From the NCBI GenBank assembly GCA_015058275.1, contig SVCQ01000014.1, forward strand, positions 1 through 50,200: a DNA stretch of 50,200 nucleotides, written 5' to 3'. Below the pieces are notes generated by a model. It was not told the DNA's origin. It did not search any database and saw nothing but the letters and a program-made list of their open reading frames with translations. This document shows, piece by piece, positions 24,799 through 32,737 of this stretch. A program made the translations under genes and the position numbers. The stretch's first letter is position 1. Every line of letters starts with the position of its first letter. This DNA is from Clostridiales bacterium. GTDB taxonomy: Bacteria > Bacillota > Clostridia > Peptostreptococcales > Anaerovoracaceae.

Positions 24799-26040
24799 CT
24801 ATCTCTTCTTTTTGTTCATCGTGAGGTGGACAGGAAGTCCTCCTGCACTGTATGGCGGCACGCGTCCGATGATGAACGGTCTCGCATAGCTGAGGTACTC
24901 ATCGCTTACGTAAGTGCCGTCGTTGGTGATCCAGCTGAGCGGTACTTTCTTTTCGATGTTGGCAACCTCGTGGATGTCGAACATGTCGTAGGTAACTACG
25001 TAAGGCTCTCTGGAGTTGACCTGGATGGTCACCATCTTGCCTGTATTGCCGTCGAAGGCAGCCTTGGCTGCGATGAATCCGACGTTGTACGCCTCATCGG
25101 AGTCAGCGCGCGAAGCCAGATGGGCAGCGCATCTCTGAAGCGAAGAGAACTCGATGTATCTCGACTTGAGGCCTGTCTCCTGTGTAACTACATTGGCAAG
25201 GTATGCGGCTGTACCGGCGAGCTGCTTGTGGCCGAATGCGTCGACGTGCTCCTGCACTGTGCCGAGCTCGCAGATGAACTTGCCGTTCTTGTCCTGGAGT
25301 CCCTCGGATACGCAGACGACGATGGACTTCTTGTTCTTGGCAAGAGCCTTGATCCTCTTGATGAAGTCCTTGATGTCGAACGGTACCTCAGGCAGATAGA
25401 TCAGGTCAGGTCCGCTGCAGTCGATGTCTCTCGAAAGAGCGGCTGCGGCAGTCAGCCATCCGGCGTGACGTCCCATGATCTCTACCAGGCATACTGTCGG
25501 CTTGGATACTCCGTAGCTCTCGTTGTCCCTGATGATCTCCTTGAGCGAAGTAGCGATGTACTTTGCGGACGAACCGTAACCAGGGCAGTGGTCTGTCATA
25601 GGCAGATCGTTATCGATGGTCTTTGGGATGCCCATGAACTTCTGCTTTTTGCCGTGCGAAAGAGCATAGTCAGAGAGCTGCTTGATGGTATCCATCGAGT
25701 CGTTTCCTCCGTTGTAGAGGAAGAACTCGATGTTCTTCTTGTCCAGAATGTCGAAGATCTTTTCGTAGACCTTCTCGTTGCCCTCGATCGGCGGCAGCTT
25801 GTATCTGCATGTGCCGAGGAACGAAGACGGAGTCCTCTTGAGAAGCGACAGATCCTGTCCGCTTACGATGTAGTCCTCGATGTCTACGATATCTTCCTGC
25901 AGAAGGCCCTCGATGCCGTAGTGCATGCCGTAGATCCTTCTGATGCCTTCCTTCCAGGAAGCCTTGATGACTCCTGCGAGGCTTGAGTTTATGACTGCAG
26001 TCGGTCCGCCCGACTGGCCTACTATTACGTTACCTTTCAT
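24799..26040 (-). CDS. pfp: PPi-dependent 6-phosphofructokinase
   Basis: Reversibly phosphorylates fructose-6-phosphate with pyrophosphate. It is 413 residues. GQSGGPTAVIN starts at 8. The donor site reads GGNDS (111-115): Asp114 stands where ATP-using enzymes have Gly, blocking ATP. PKTIDND (139-145) has the Lys typical of PPi enzymes. Use of PPi would recycle the PPi released by GlgC. MGRHAGWLTAAAA and PEVPFD are also family motifs. The start is supported by GGAGGAGG. It has its own promoter (26137-26165). Confidence 0.93.
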   Translation of the reverse strand: MKGNVIVGQSGGPTAVINSSLAGVIKASWKEGIRRIYGMHYGIEGLLQEDIVDIEDYIVSGQDLSLLKRTPSSFLGTCRYKLPPIEGNEKVYEKIFDILDKKNIEFFLYNGGNDSMDTIKQLSDYALSHGKKQKFMGIPKTIDNDLPMTDHCPGYGSSAKYIATSLKEIIRDNESYGVSKPTVCLVEIMGRHAGWLTAAAALSRDIDCSGPDLIYLPEVPFDIKDFIKRIKALAKNKKSIVVCVSEGLQDKNGKFICELGTVQEHVDAFGHKQLAGTAAYLANVVTQETGLKSRYIEFSSLQRCAAHLASRADSDEAYNVGFIAAKAAFDGNTGKMVTIQVNSREPYVVTYDMFDIHEVANIEKKVPLSWITNDGTYVSDEYLSYARPFIIGRVPPYSAGGLPVHLTMNKKKR

Positions 26041-26136
26041 GTTCCTCCTCCGGATCTCTGTCCCGGTACCATCCGGTCCGGTATCCGATCCATTTCATAA
26101 AATAAGTATTAATGGTCCGATTTACAAATCTTCGCC

Positions 26137-26165
26137 ATTATATACTGTTAGCATGAGGATTTCCA
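26137..26165 (-). promoter_or_regulatory. Promoter of the PPi-phosphofructokinase gene
   Basis: Minus strand TGGAAA (26165-26160), 17-bp spacer, TATAAT (26142-26137), leaving a leader of about 90 bases before the start codon. The leader contains CCGGTACC/GGATCGG inverted motifs that could fold; no known riboswitch is recognised. Confidence 0.6.
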
Positions 26166-26189
26166 CAATATTTTAAACAAAAATTGTAA

Positions 26190-27098
26190 TTATCCCCAAA
26201 GCTGCATCGGGTAAGTGCCGTCAGCCTTGAGCGATGCGAACTTGGCCACTACATCAGGCTTGTCCTCTTTGTAGGTGACGCCGAACCACTTGTCTGCGGA
26301 TGTCAGCACCTCATAGCTTGCGGATCCGTCCTCGATCTGGTCGTTGATCGGAGTCTGGATGTAGTACTCGCCCTTCATTGGGTTCTCAACCATGATCCTG
26401 TCGAGAGCCTTGATGAAGCCGGCCTTGAGCACGTCCATGTACTCCCTGCCGAAGCCCCAGAGGTTCATAGATACCGGAGCGTCGCTAGGGATGATCTCCT
26501 TGCTGCCGTCTTCCATGGTATCTGTGATAGTCCCGTCGGCTTCCTTGCCGATCTTGAGGTGCTCTACGATGTTTGTGAGCTTGCCGTCCTTTGCCTGGCA
26601 GATACCTCTGGATACTGTACCGTTCTCGGAGAGAGTCTTCTCTACCTCGAAGCCTACCATGCAGTTGTGCGATGCGTCGGCTTCCTCTGTCAGATACTTG
26701 TAGATCTTGACGAAGCCTTCCTTGCCGTAGTAGTCATCGGCGTTGATGACTGCAAACGGTGCATCGATGATGTCTCTTGCGGCGAGCACGGCCTGGCCTG
26801 TGCCCCAAGGCTTGGTGCGGCCTTCCGGAAGGCTGTAGCCCTCAGGCAGGTCATTGAGATCCTGGAAAGCATAGTGGACTTCGTACTTCCTGCCGGCGCC
26901 GCTTTCGATGTGGGCCTTGAAGATGTCCTCGAAGTCGTGCTTGATGATGAAGCAAACTCTCCTGAAGCCTGCCTGATATGCATCATAGAGGCTGAAGTCC
27001 ATGATGATATCGCCCTGCTCCGTGATCTGGTCGAGCTGCTTGTTGCCGCCGTATCTGCTGCCCATGCCGGCAGCCATAATTACTAAAATAGGTTCCAT
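26190..27098 (-). CDS. Sugar-1-phosphate nucleotidyltransferase
   Basis: A 302-residue NTP-transferase-fold protein. The nucleotide-binding loop is AAGMGSRYGGNKQ (residues 9-21), a divergent GxGxR-type signature. The metal-binding stretch is AVINADDYYG, followed by FEVEKTLSENGTVSRG. It probably activates a hexose-1-phosphate with UTP or another NTP. Relatives are annotated as UTP-glucose-1-phosphate uridylyltransferase-like, but the substrate is not proven. An upstream in-frame ATG (27155) exists, but AAGGAGG sits 4 bases before the ATG at 27098, so the shorter form is chosen. It lies 62 bp after gltX. Confidence 0.85.
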   Translation of the reverse strand: MEPILVIMAAGMGSRYGGNKQLDQITEQGDIIMDFSLYDAYQAGFRRVCFIIKHDFEDIFKAHIESGAGRKYEVHYAFQDLNDLPEGYSLPEGRTKPWGTGQAVLAARDIIDAPFAVINADDYYGKEGFVKIYKYLTEEADASHNCMVGFEVEKTLSENGTVSRGICQAKDGKLTNIVEHLKIGKEADGTITDTMEDGSKEIIPSDAPVSMNLWGFGREYMDVLKAGFIKALDRIMVENPMKGEYYIQTPINDQIEDGSASYEVLTSADKWFGVTYKEDKPDVVAKFASLKADGTYPMQLWG

Positions 27099-27160
27099 AA
27101 TTCCTCCTTGTTGTTTGTCCATTGCATCCCTCCGCGTCGGGATCAATGGCCGCACATTAA

Positions 27161-28837
27161 TCAGCTGTTACGAATGGCCGCCTCGAGACGTTCACGTACC
27201 ATTTCTTCGCCCATGATCTGCTGTATAGCCCATACATCAGGCGACTGCGCGCGTCCCATCAGCGCTATCCTTATGACAGTGCTTACATGTCCCACATGCC
27301 CCTTATAATCGTCAGGGTTCTTTTTATAATCCTTTGGCTTGGCCGCATATCCGAGGTCGGTCGCGATCTGTCTGATCTTGCCGAACCACTGCTCGTTGTC
27401 GTCCGAGTGATCATACGAGTCGAGATATGCTCTGAGGATAGCCTCTGCATCGGCCGCAGCTTCTGCCGGGAACTCGTCCTCCACCTTGAACGCCTCATCG
27501 AAGAAGTATCCGATGAATCCCATGATCTGTCTTGCGTATACGAGGTCTGCTCTCGGACGGGCATCGTGCCTTCCGAGGTCGAGTATCTCTGCGAGGTGAT
27601 CCATGTCCTTGAATACGTATGCGTACTCAGGCGCGAATTCCTCGGACCAGCCCTTCAGCCACTCAGCGAGCTCACGCGAGTCGATGTGCAGCAGGGTGTT
27701 CTTGCTGACGTCGTTGAGCTTGTCAAGATCGAAGAGTGCTCCGCTGCTGGACATCTTTTCTGTTGTGAATCTGAACTCATCAGAGTCCGCTTCAGGGTTC
27801 TCCATCCTCCACTCCTCATAATTGGAGTTGAGTATGGTCAGGAGATACTCTCTGACAGCCGCCGGATGATAGCCCTCGCTCCTGTAGAAGTCGAGCGACA
27901 GCTCAGGGTCCTTCCTCTTGGAGAGCTTGCGCTTATTGCCGTCCTCGCCGATCTTCATCAGCTGAGCTGTGTGGCAGTATACCGGCAGCTCCCAACCGAG
28001 GTCCTCAAAGAGCTCGATGTGGATCGGAAGCGACGGCAGCCACTCCTCACCTCTTACGACGTGTGTGGTCCTCATGAGATGATCGTCCACTACGTGTGCA
28101 AAGTGATATGTCGGGATGCCTGTCTGCTTGATGATGACGACATCGAGGAAGTTGTCCGGCACGGACAGCTCACCTCTGACGGCGTCTGTGACTGCATGTC
28201 TCTTTGTCTCCTCAGCCGTAGCGTTAGGCACGCCCTTCGACTTGAGCCTTATGACGAACGGATCGCCCGCCTTGATGCGTGTCTCGACTTCGGAAGCGAT
28301 CTCAGGATCCTTGTCCCAGTCTCTGTACTTCGACCAGCCTGCGTAGATGCCCGGCGAGAGCCTCTGCGACTCCTGCTCCTCTCTGATCACGCTTATCTCC
28401 TCTTCGCTCAGGAAGCAAGGATATGCGAGGCCCTCTGCGAGGAGCTTCTTTGCAAATGTCTGGTAGATATCCCCTCTGTGGCTCTGCGTATAGTCGCCGT
28501 AGTCTCCTATGTCTCCGGTGAGGGTCGCACCCTCGTCAAAGCGGATATCGAAGAAGCCGAGAGATGTGATGATGGTCTCGACGGCGTTCTCGACATAGCG
28601 CTTGTCGTCAGTATCCTCTATCCTGAGATAGAATACTCCGCCGCTCTGGTGGGCCAGTCTCTCGTCTACGAAGGCTCCGTAGAGGTTGCCGAGATGTATG
28701 AATCCGGTCGGGCTCGGTCCGAGCCTAGTGACCATGGCTCCCTCAGGGAGATCCCTCGGCGGATACATAGCCTCGTACTCCTCCGCAGTGTGCGGAAGAG
28801 ACGGATAAATAAGTTCGCTTAGTTCTTTGTAGTTCAT
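27161..28837 (-). CDS. gltX: Glutamyl-tRNA synthetase
   Basis: Charges tRNA(Glu). It is 558 residues, longer than the roughly 480 of most bacterial GltX. The class I HIGH-type motif is in RLGPSPTGFIHLGNLYGAF (38-56) and the KMSKS-type motif is KLSKRKD (304-310). The C-terminal half is the anticodon-binding helical domain with an extended tail. Since no GatCAB or GlnRS is visible here, whether it is discriminating cannot be judged. It lies 62 bp after the XRE regulator, co-directional. Confidence 0.96.
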   Translation of the reverse strand: MNYKELSELIYPSLPHTAEEYEAMYPPRDLPEGAMVTRLGPSPTGFIHLGNLYGAFVDERLAHQSGGVFYLRIEDTDDKRYVENAVETIITSLGFFDIRFDEGATLTGDIGDYGDYTQSHRGDIYQTFAKKLLAEGLAYPCFLSEEEISVIREEQESQRLSPGIYAGWSKYRDWDKDPEIASEVETRIKAGDPFVIRLKSKGVPNATAEETKRHAVTDAVRGELSVPDNFLDVVIIKQTGIPTYHFAHVVDDHLMRTTHVVRGEEWLPSLPIHIELFEDLGWELPVYCHTAQLMKIGEDGNKRKLSKRKDPELSLDFYRSEGYHPAAVREYLLTILNSNYEEWRMENPEADSDEFRFTTEKMSSSGALFDLDKLNDVSKNTLLHIDSRELAEWLKGWSEEFAPEYAYVFKDMDHLAEILDLGRHDARPRADLVYARQIMGFIGYFFDEAFKVEDEFPAEAAADAEAILRAYLDSYDHSDDNEQWFGKIRQIATDLGYAAKPKDYKKNPDDYKGHVGHVSTVIRIALMGRAQSPDVWAIQQIMGEEMVRERLEAAIRNS

Positions 28838-28899
28838 GTTTAATCCTTTACATAACGATATTGCAACGCTATTAATATAACAGATTGGAGGATAAAATG

Positions 28900-29352
28900 T
28901 TACTCATGTTTTAATTTATCTACTTTTGCATGCACCGAATTCGACCAGTTAAGCTTTTCGATGTATTCCTTTATCATCCATCCTGCAACGATATTATAAT
29001 AGTCAAACCTGGAAGGAATATTGTAGTATGCACCCGTGCTGAGCGTTACCGATTCACCATTATACTCGAAAGTGATGTAACTACACTCATCTGTCGACCA
29101 TGTATACTCTATCCCTTTATACTTACCCTTGATTCCATCCAAATAATTAATGTCATTGATTATCTCGTCTGCGGAGACACCAAACGCGGCTGCCAGGCGG
29201 TAAACCGTACCGGCAGCACATTGGTTTATATCGTTCTTCCCGTTGTGAATCTCGTTTATTGTTGTGTATGGCACGCCCGAACGCTTTGCGAGGGCATACA
29301 TTGTCATACCGGAGTCGGAAAGAACCGCATTGAACTTCTTATTATCAGTCAT
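28900..29352 (-). CDS. XRE-family transcriptional regulator
   Basis: A 150-residue protein with an N-terminal Cro/CI helix-turn-helix (residues about 14-60, MTMYALAKRSGVPYTTINEI as recognition unit) and a C-terminal domain (about 70-150) rich in Tyr and Trp, of unknown function. The RBS is GGGAGGGG. A 14-bp perfect palindrome sits in the spacer of its own promoter, so negative autoregulation is likely. It is A+T-richer than its metabolic neighbours, which suggests horizontal origin together with the surface protein upstream. The C-terminal part might sense a ligand or partner toxin; no toxin is adjacent. Confidence 0.85.
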   Translation of the reverse strand: MTDNKKFNAVLSDSGMTMYALAKRSGVPYTTINEIHNGKNDINQCAAGTVYRLAAAFGVSADEIINDINYLDGIKGKYKGIEYTWSTDECSYITFEYNGESVTLSTGAYYNIPSRFDYYNIVAGWMIKEYIEKLNWSNSVHAKVDKLKHE

Positions 29353-29374
29353 AACCCCTCCCAGTTTTGTTGAA

Positions 29375-29403
29375 ATTATATCGTTATAACGTTATAATTT
29401 CAA
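29375..29403 (-). promoter_or_regulatory. Promoter with embedded operator for the XRE gene
   Basis: Minus strand TTGAAA (29403-29398), exactly 17 bp, TATAAT (29380-29375): near consensus. The spacer contains the perfect palindrome TTATAACGTTATAA (29384-29397), and an outer inverted repeat GAAATTATA/TATAATTTC (29372-29380 and 29393-29401) overlaps both hexamers. A repressor bound here would exclude RNA polymerase. Confidence 0.75.
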
Positions 29404-29521
29404 ACGAATACGCCGTTCGCTCTCCTTTGAGTTCTCGGCGTCTGCCAGCCATTCGCACCGCTCTGTAGCTGTCCGAGCGGGCTTAGTAGTCCCCGCCGGC
29501 CAGCGCTGGTGCTCATGGGAC

Positions 29522-29563
29522 AGACCAATAAAATAAGCTCCGCTGCTTTATGCAGGGAGCCTT
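29522..29563 (-). terminator. Terminator of the InlB-type surface protein gene
   Basis: On the minus strand AAGGCTCCCTGC pairs with GCAGCGGAGCTT (one bulge, loop ATAAA), then TTATTTTATT. It lies about 20 bp past the surface-protein stop codon at 29584. The rest of 29404-29583 holds no gene that I can support. Confidence 0.7.
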
Positions 29564-29583
29564 AAAGTCGTATTGTATGGAGA

Positions 29584-30621
29584 CTAGTTCTCTCTCCTGA
29601 TCATACGGATCGTCATTCCCGCTACACCGATGAGTGCCGCTGTCATGAGGGCGATCCAGAATACGAGATTGTTCTCATCTCCGGTATCTACACCCTTGCT
29701 CGACGAGCCGCCGCTTTTGCCGGCCTTACCGGAAGCGGCTTTCTTCCATACCGCCTTGAATGTATGATCCTCGGTTACCGTGTAATTATCTCCGGCATTG
29801 TATGCAGATCCTTCCCAATGATCAAAGGTGTATCCTTTTCTGGTCGGCTTAGGCAGGGTGATTACAGTGCCCTTGTCGTATTTAGCAGATACTGTACCCG
29901 TCTGGCCATCGAGCTTACCGCCATCAAGATCGTATGTGATGGTATACTGCGTTACAGCCGGGGATGTTTTCGGTTCCTGCTTTTGTTCCGGTTCCGGTGT
30001 AGGTTCCGGTTCCGGCTCCGGTTCCACAGGATACGACGGGTCAACCATTATCTCCTTTAAAGACTTGTCTGCATTGAAGTTATGTTCCGTATTTTTATCA
30101 ACAATTTCTATTGGAGCAACTGACAACACATAGCCTCCGCCTCCAAACCATGTGTCCCCAATAAAGAAGGCCTCTCTTTCATCATCCGTCAGAGCAATCA
30201 GCACGCCATATGCTATATGTTCAGATCCGTTCTTCAGCTCATGGACCGGAATATCATCCGGAGATTCCAAGCCATAGGCTTGTCGAATGCGATCAACATA
30301 AGCAATGAAATTATCTGTTTTTTTATTAAAGTCCTTATACTTTCCTCTATTGTAAAGTTGCCAGTTTCCTTGATACTCGGTTCCACGACGGTGATATCCC
30401 GTCAATGGTGCCATGAAGTGGTGTCCTTTAAAAGCCGTATCTTTAGCAGGATACGCCGGGTCTCTTTGGCAATCATAGGCGTAGCCGTAAGAAAGTGATT
30501 GTGTAGATACGGTCGAATCAGCCTCTACAGTCTGCACTGTGCCCGGTACCATAGGCATCATGGCAAATGTCATTACCAGTACAAGCAATACCCTTATCAG
30601 TCTTGCTATTGATTTCTCCAT
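29584..30621 (-). CDS. Secreted InlB-repeat surface protein with C-terminal anchor
   Basis: A 345-residue exported protein. It has an N-terminal signal peptide (residues 1-35, cleavage likely near VEADS), a unique globular region (about 40-195), a Pro/Glu linker (EPEPEPEPTPEPEQ, about 200-215), one InlB B-repeat/Flg_new domain (about 225-290, YTITYDLDGGKL to HTFKAVWKKA), a Gly/Ser spacer, and a C-terminal VDTGDENN motif followed by a hydrophobic helix and RMIRREN. The end looks like a sortase sorting signal with the Pro replaced (VDTGD rather than LPxTG). It is probably attached to the wall or membrane. The RBS is AGGAGG. Its target is unknown. Confidence 0.85.
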   Translation of the reverse strand: MEKSIARLIRVLLVLVMTFAMMPMVPGTVQTVEADSTVSTQSLSYGYAYDCQRDPAYPAKDTAFKGHHFMAPLTGYHRRGTEYQGNWQLYNRGKYKDFNKKTDNFIAYVDRIRQAYGLESPDDIPVHELKNGSEHIAYGVLIALTDDEREAFFIGDTWFGGGGYVLSVAPIEIVDKNTEHNFNADKSLKEIMVDPSYPVEPEPEPEPTPEPEQKQEPKTSPAVTQYTITYDLDGGKLDGQTGTVSAKYDKGTVITLPKPTRKGYTFDHWEGSAYNAGDNYTVTEDHTFKAVWKKAASGKAGKSGGSSSKGVDTGDENNLVFWIALMTAALIGVAGMTIRMIRREN

Positions 30622-30696
30622 TAATTAACCTCCTAAAACGTCAACGTCAGATATTCTACACCTCAATGAGGGTTCATGGTGTTCTATCTTAAGCAC

Positions 30697-30720
30697 AAAA
30701 AAAGGCGCCGGGTGGCGCCT
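30697..30720 (-). terminator. Terminator of the CofE-like gene
   Basis: Minus strand GGCGCC, loop ACCC, GGCGCC, then seven T: a textbook Rho-independent terminator about 25 bp past the stop at 30744. Confidence 0.9.
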
Positions 30721-30743
30721 CTGGTGTTTGATGCTGCGGGCTA

Positions 30744-31946
30744 TTATCTGCCGCTTGTGTAGTTGTCGAAGTAGCCCTGGATGTATACGACAGGTGTGCC
30801 CTTGTCGCCGGAGCCGGATGTCAGGTCGCAGAGCGATCCGATCAGGTCGGTCAGGCGTCTTGGAGTGGTACCCTCGGATACCATGTTGCCGATCATGCTT
30901 TCCTTTGGCTTGTCGATGATAGCCTGCTTGATGGCGTCTCTCAGAGCTTCGCCTGTGAGTTCAGCGAAGTCGTTGTCTGCGAGGTATTTGAGCTTGACCT
31001 CGTTAGGTGTACCCTCGAGTCCTGCTGTGTAGAACGGGGATACTACAGGGTCTGCGAGCTCCCAGATCTTGCCGGCAGGATCCTTGAAGGCTCCGTCGCC
31101 GTATACCATGACCTCTACGCACTTGCCTGTCTTGTCAAGGATGAGCTTCTGGATTCCGTCTACGAGAGGCTGTCCGTCTCTCGGGAAGAGCTTGACTGTG
31201 TCCTCGGTAGCCTTGTTGGTGCCGAGCAGTCCGTACTTCTCGTTGAAGCCGCTGCCGTTAACAGATGAAGTCAGGATCTGGTCCAGTCCGTATACGTTGG
31301 CTCCGAGCTTTTTGAGTCTGTCTCTTGTCATGAACCTTGTATGGATGTCGCAGTTGATGACATTCTTGGTGTAGTCGAGGATAGTCTCGGCTCTGTTGGA
31401 GAAGATGATCTCCGCCTCTGCTCCCATGCCCTCGATGAGGTCACGGTAGAATTCTATATAGTCGACGCCTGTGAACTGGTGCTTTACCTCGCCGAAAGTC
31501 TTCCTGAATTCTTCCTCGTTGAGTACAGTTGCGTACGGATCGATACCTGACTCGTAGAATCTCTCAGGACTGACCAGCGCATTGCCGACTTCGTCCGAAG
31601 GATAGCTGAGCATCACTACGACCTTCTTGGCACCCTTTGCGAATCCTCTCAGGAGGATCGAGAATCTGTTCCTTGAAAGGATAGGCCATACGATACCGAT
31701 GGTCTCATTCCCGAACTTCGCTCTTACATCCTCTGCGATGTCGTCTACTGTAGCGTAATTGCCCTGGCATCTTGCTACTACAGACTCTGTGATGCATACG
31801 ACGTCCCTGTCTCTGATCTCGAATCCGTCCTCAGACTCGGCAGCAGCCAATACGCTGTCTACTACCATCTGTGCGAGGTCGTCTCCCTCACGGAAAATAG
31901 GGCATCTGATGCCGCGTGATACTGTCCCAACTCGTCTTTCGCTCAT
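30744..31946 (-). CDS. CofE-like (F420-0:glutamate ligase family) protein
   Basis: A 400-residue protein of the coenzyme F420-0:gamma-glutamyl ligase family, recognised by RGIRCPIFREGDDLAQMVVDS at the N-terminus, DRDVVCITESVVARCQGN, and the later VYGDGAFKDPAGKIWELADPVV and TPRRLTDL segments. In archaea and actinobacteria CofE adds glutamates to F420, but this lineage is not known to make F420, so it may act on another acceptor. A TTG start 48 bp upstream is possible, but the ATG at 31946 has GGAGA seven to eight bases before it and is preferred. It is a single-gene unit bounded by a structured leader and a strong terminator. Confidence 0.8.
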   Translation of the reverse strand: MSERRVGTVSRGIRCPIFREGDDLAQMVVDSVLAAAESEDGFEIRDRDVVCITESVVARCQGNYATVDDIAEDVRAKFGNETIGIVWPILSRNRFSILLRGFAKGAKKVVVMLSYPSDEVGNALVSPERFYESGIDPYATVLNEEEFRKTFGEVKHQFTGVDYIEFYRDLIEGMGAEAEIIFSNRAETILDYTKNVINCDIHTRFMTRDRLKKLGANVYGLDQILTSSVNGSGFNEKYGLLGTNKATEDTVKLFPRDGQPLVDGIQKLILDKTGKCVEVMVYGDGAFKDPAGKIWELADPVVSPFYTAGLEGTPNEVKLKYLADNDFAELTGEALRDAIKQAIIDKPKESMIGNMVSEGTTPRRLTDLIGSLCDLTSGSGDKGTPVVYIQGYFDNYTSGR

Positions 31947-31995
31947 GATACGATCTCCAATTCTCTTCCTATTGATTGTAAACTTAAAAATCAAC

Positions 31996-32038
31996 AGTCC
32001 CGTAGTATGGCGGCTAGGCCGTCAAAAAATACGGGACT
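31996..32038 (-). other. Nested hairpin between the acetyltransferase and CofE-like genes
   Basis: A 9-bp perfect outer stem (AGTCCCGTA at 31996-32004 with TACGGGACT at 32030-32038) encloses a GC-rich inner hairpin GGCGGC-TAG-GCCGTC (32009-32023). On the minus strand a T6 run (32029-32024) sits between the outer arm and the inner hairpin, and GTTGATTTTT follows the whole. It probably ends the glmM-operon transcript. The two-level structure also allows an attenuator for the next gene. Confidence 0.6.
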
Positions 32039-32050
32039 ATTTTAACACTT

Positions 32051-32713
32051 TTACTCCTGCTTATCCACAACTTCTCCGCTGTTTTTGTAAATGCTGTGCT
32101 CAGGTACAACTCCCCTGACGCAGGATGTCGGGTATACATTGGACCAGCGTCCGATGACTGTACCCGGATTGAGTACGGCATTGCAGCCCACCTCTACGTG
32201 GTCGCCCAGCATAGCTCCGAACTTCTTGATGCCTGTCTCGATCCTCTCGGTGCCGTTCTTGACGACAACGAGCTTTTTGTCAGCCTTGACGTTGGATGTG
32301 ATGGAGCCTGCTCCCATGTGGCTGTAGTGGCCGAGGATGGAGTCTCCCACATAATTGTAGTGCGGTGTCTGAACGTTATCGAAGAGGATGACGTTCTTGA
32401 GTTCGACGGAGTTGCCGACTACGCAGTTCGCTCCTACGAGGGCAGAGCCTCTGACGAAGGCGCAGTGTCTTACCTCTGTCTCAGGTCCGATGATGCAAGG
32501 TGCTCCGAGGTATGCGCTCGGGAATACCTTTGCTGTCTTGTGGACCCATACGTTCTCGCTCACCTCGTCATACTCAGCAGGATCGAGGCCTTTGCCGAGC
32601 TCGATAATCATGTCCTTGATGCCCTTGAGGGCTTCCCATGGATACTCGAACTGGCTCAGATAATCCTTTGCCATCGTATGGTCGAGATCATACATATCTT
32701 TAATAGTATACAT
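32051..32713 (-). CDS. GlmU-type left-handed beta-helix acetyltransferase
   Basis: A 220-residue stand-alone hexapeptide-repeat protein. Residues 1-50 are helical; from about 55 to 205 there are repeated [LIV]GxxxxV units. The segment TPHYNYVGDSILGHYSHMGAG aligns by eye with the GlmU acetyltransferase loop, and H118 matches its catalytic His. So it may acetylate glucosamine-1-phosphate to GlcNAc-1-phosphate. It lacks the uridylyltransferase domain found in full GlmU, which would then be supplied elsewhere. It is third in the nagB-glmM-this operon, exactly the pathway order. The function is well supported by context but not proven. Confidence 0.82.
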   Translation of the reverse strand: MYTIKDMYDLDHTMAKDYLSQFEYPWEALKGIKDMIIELGKGLDPAEYDEVSENVWVHKTAKVFPSAYLGAPCIIGPETEVRHCAFVRGSALVGANCVVGNSVELKNVILFDNVQTPHYNYVGDSILGHYSHMGAGSITSNVKADKKLVVVKNGTERIETGIKKFGAMLGDHVEVGCNAVLNPGTVIGRWSNVYPTSCVRGVVPEHSIYKNSGEVVDKQE

Positions 32714-32737
32714 TTTTGAATCCTCTCTGTATCTGTA

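Noticed and set aside
27099-27155. Longer N-terminus for the nucleotidyltransferase
   Set aside because: An AAGGAGG directly before the ATG at 27098 and the family start at the nucleotide-binding loop support the shorter form.
27287-28822. 511-codon plus-strand open frame opposite gltX
   Set aside because: The gltX reading has HIGH and KLSKR motifs; the antisense frame is Val/Leu/Glu-rich without motifs. Similar mirrors at 5375-6226, 8777-9976, 14316-15479, 24826-25986 and 44159-45460 were rejected for the same reason.
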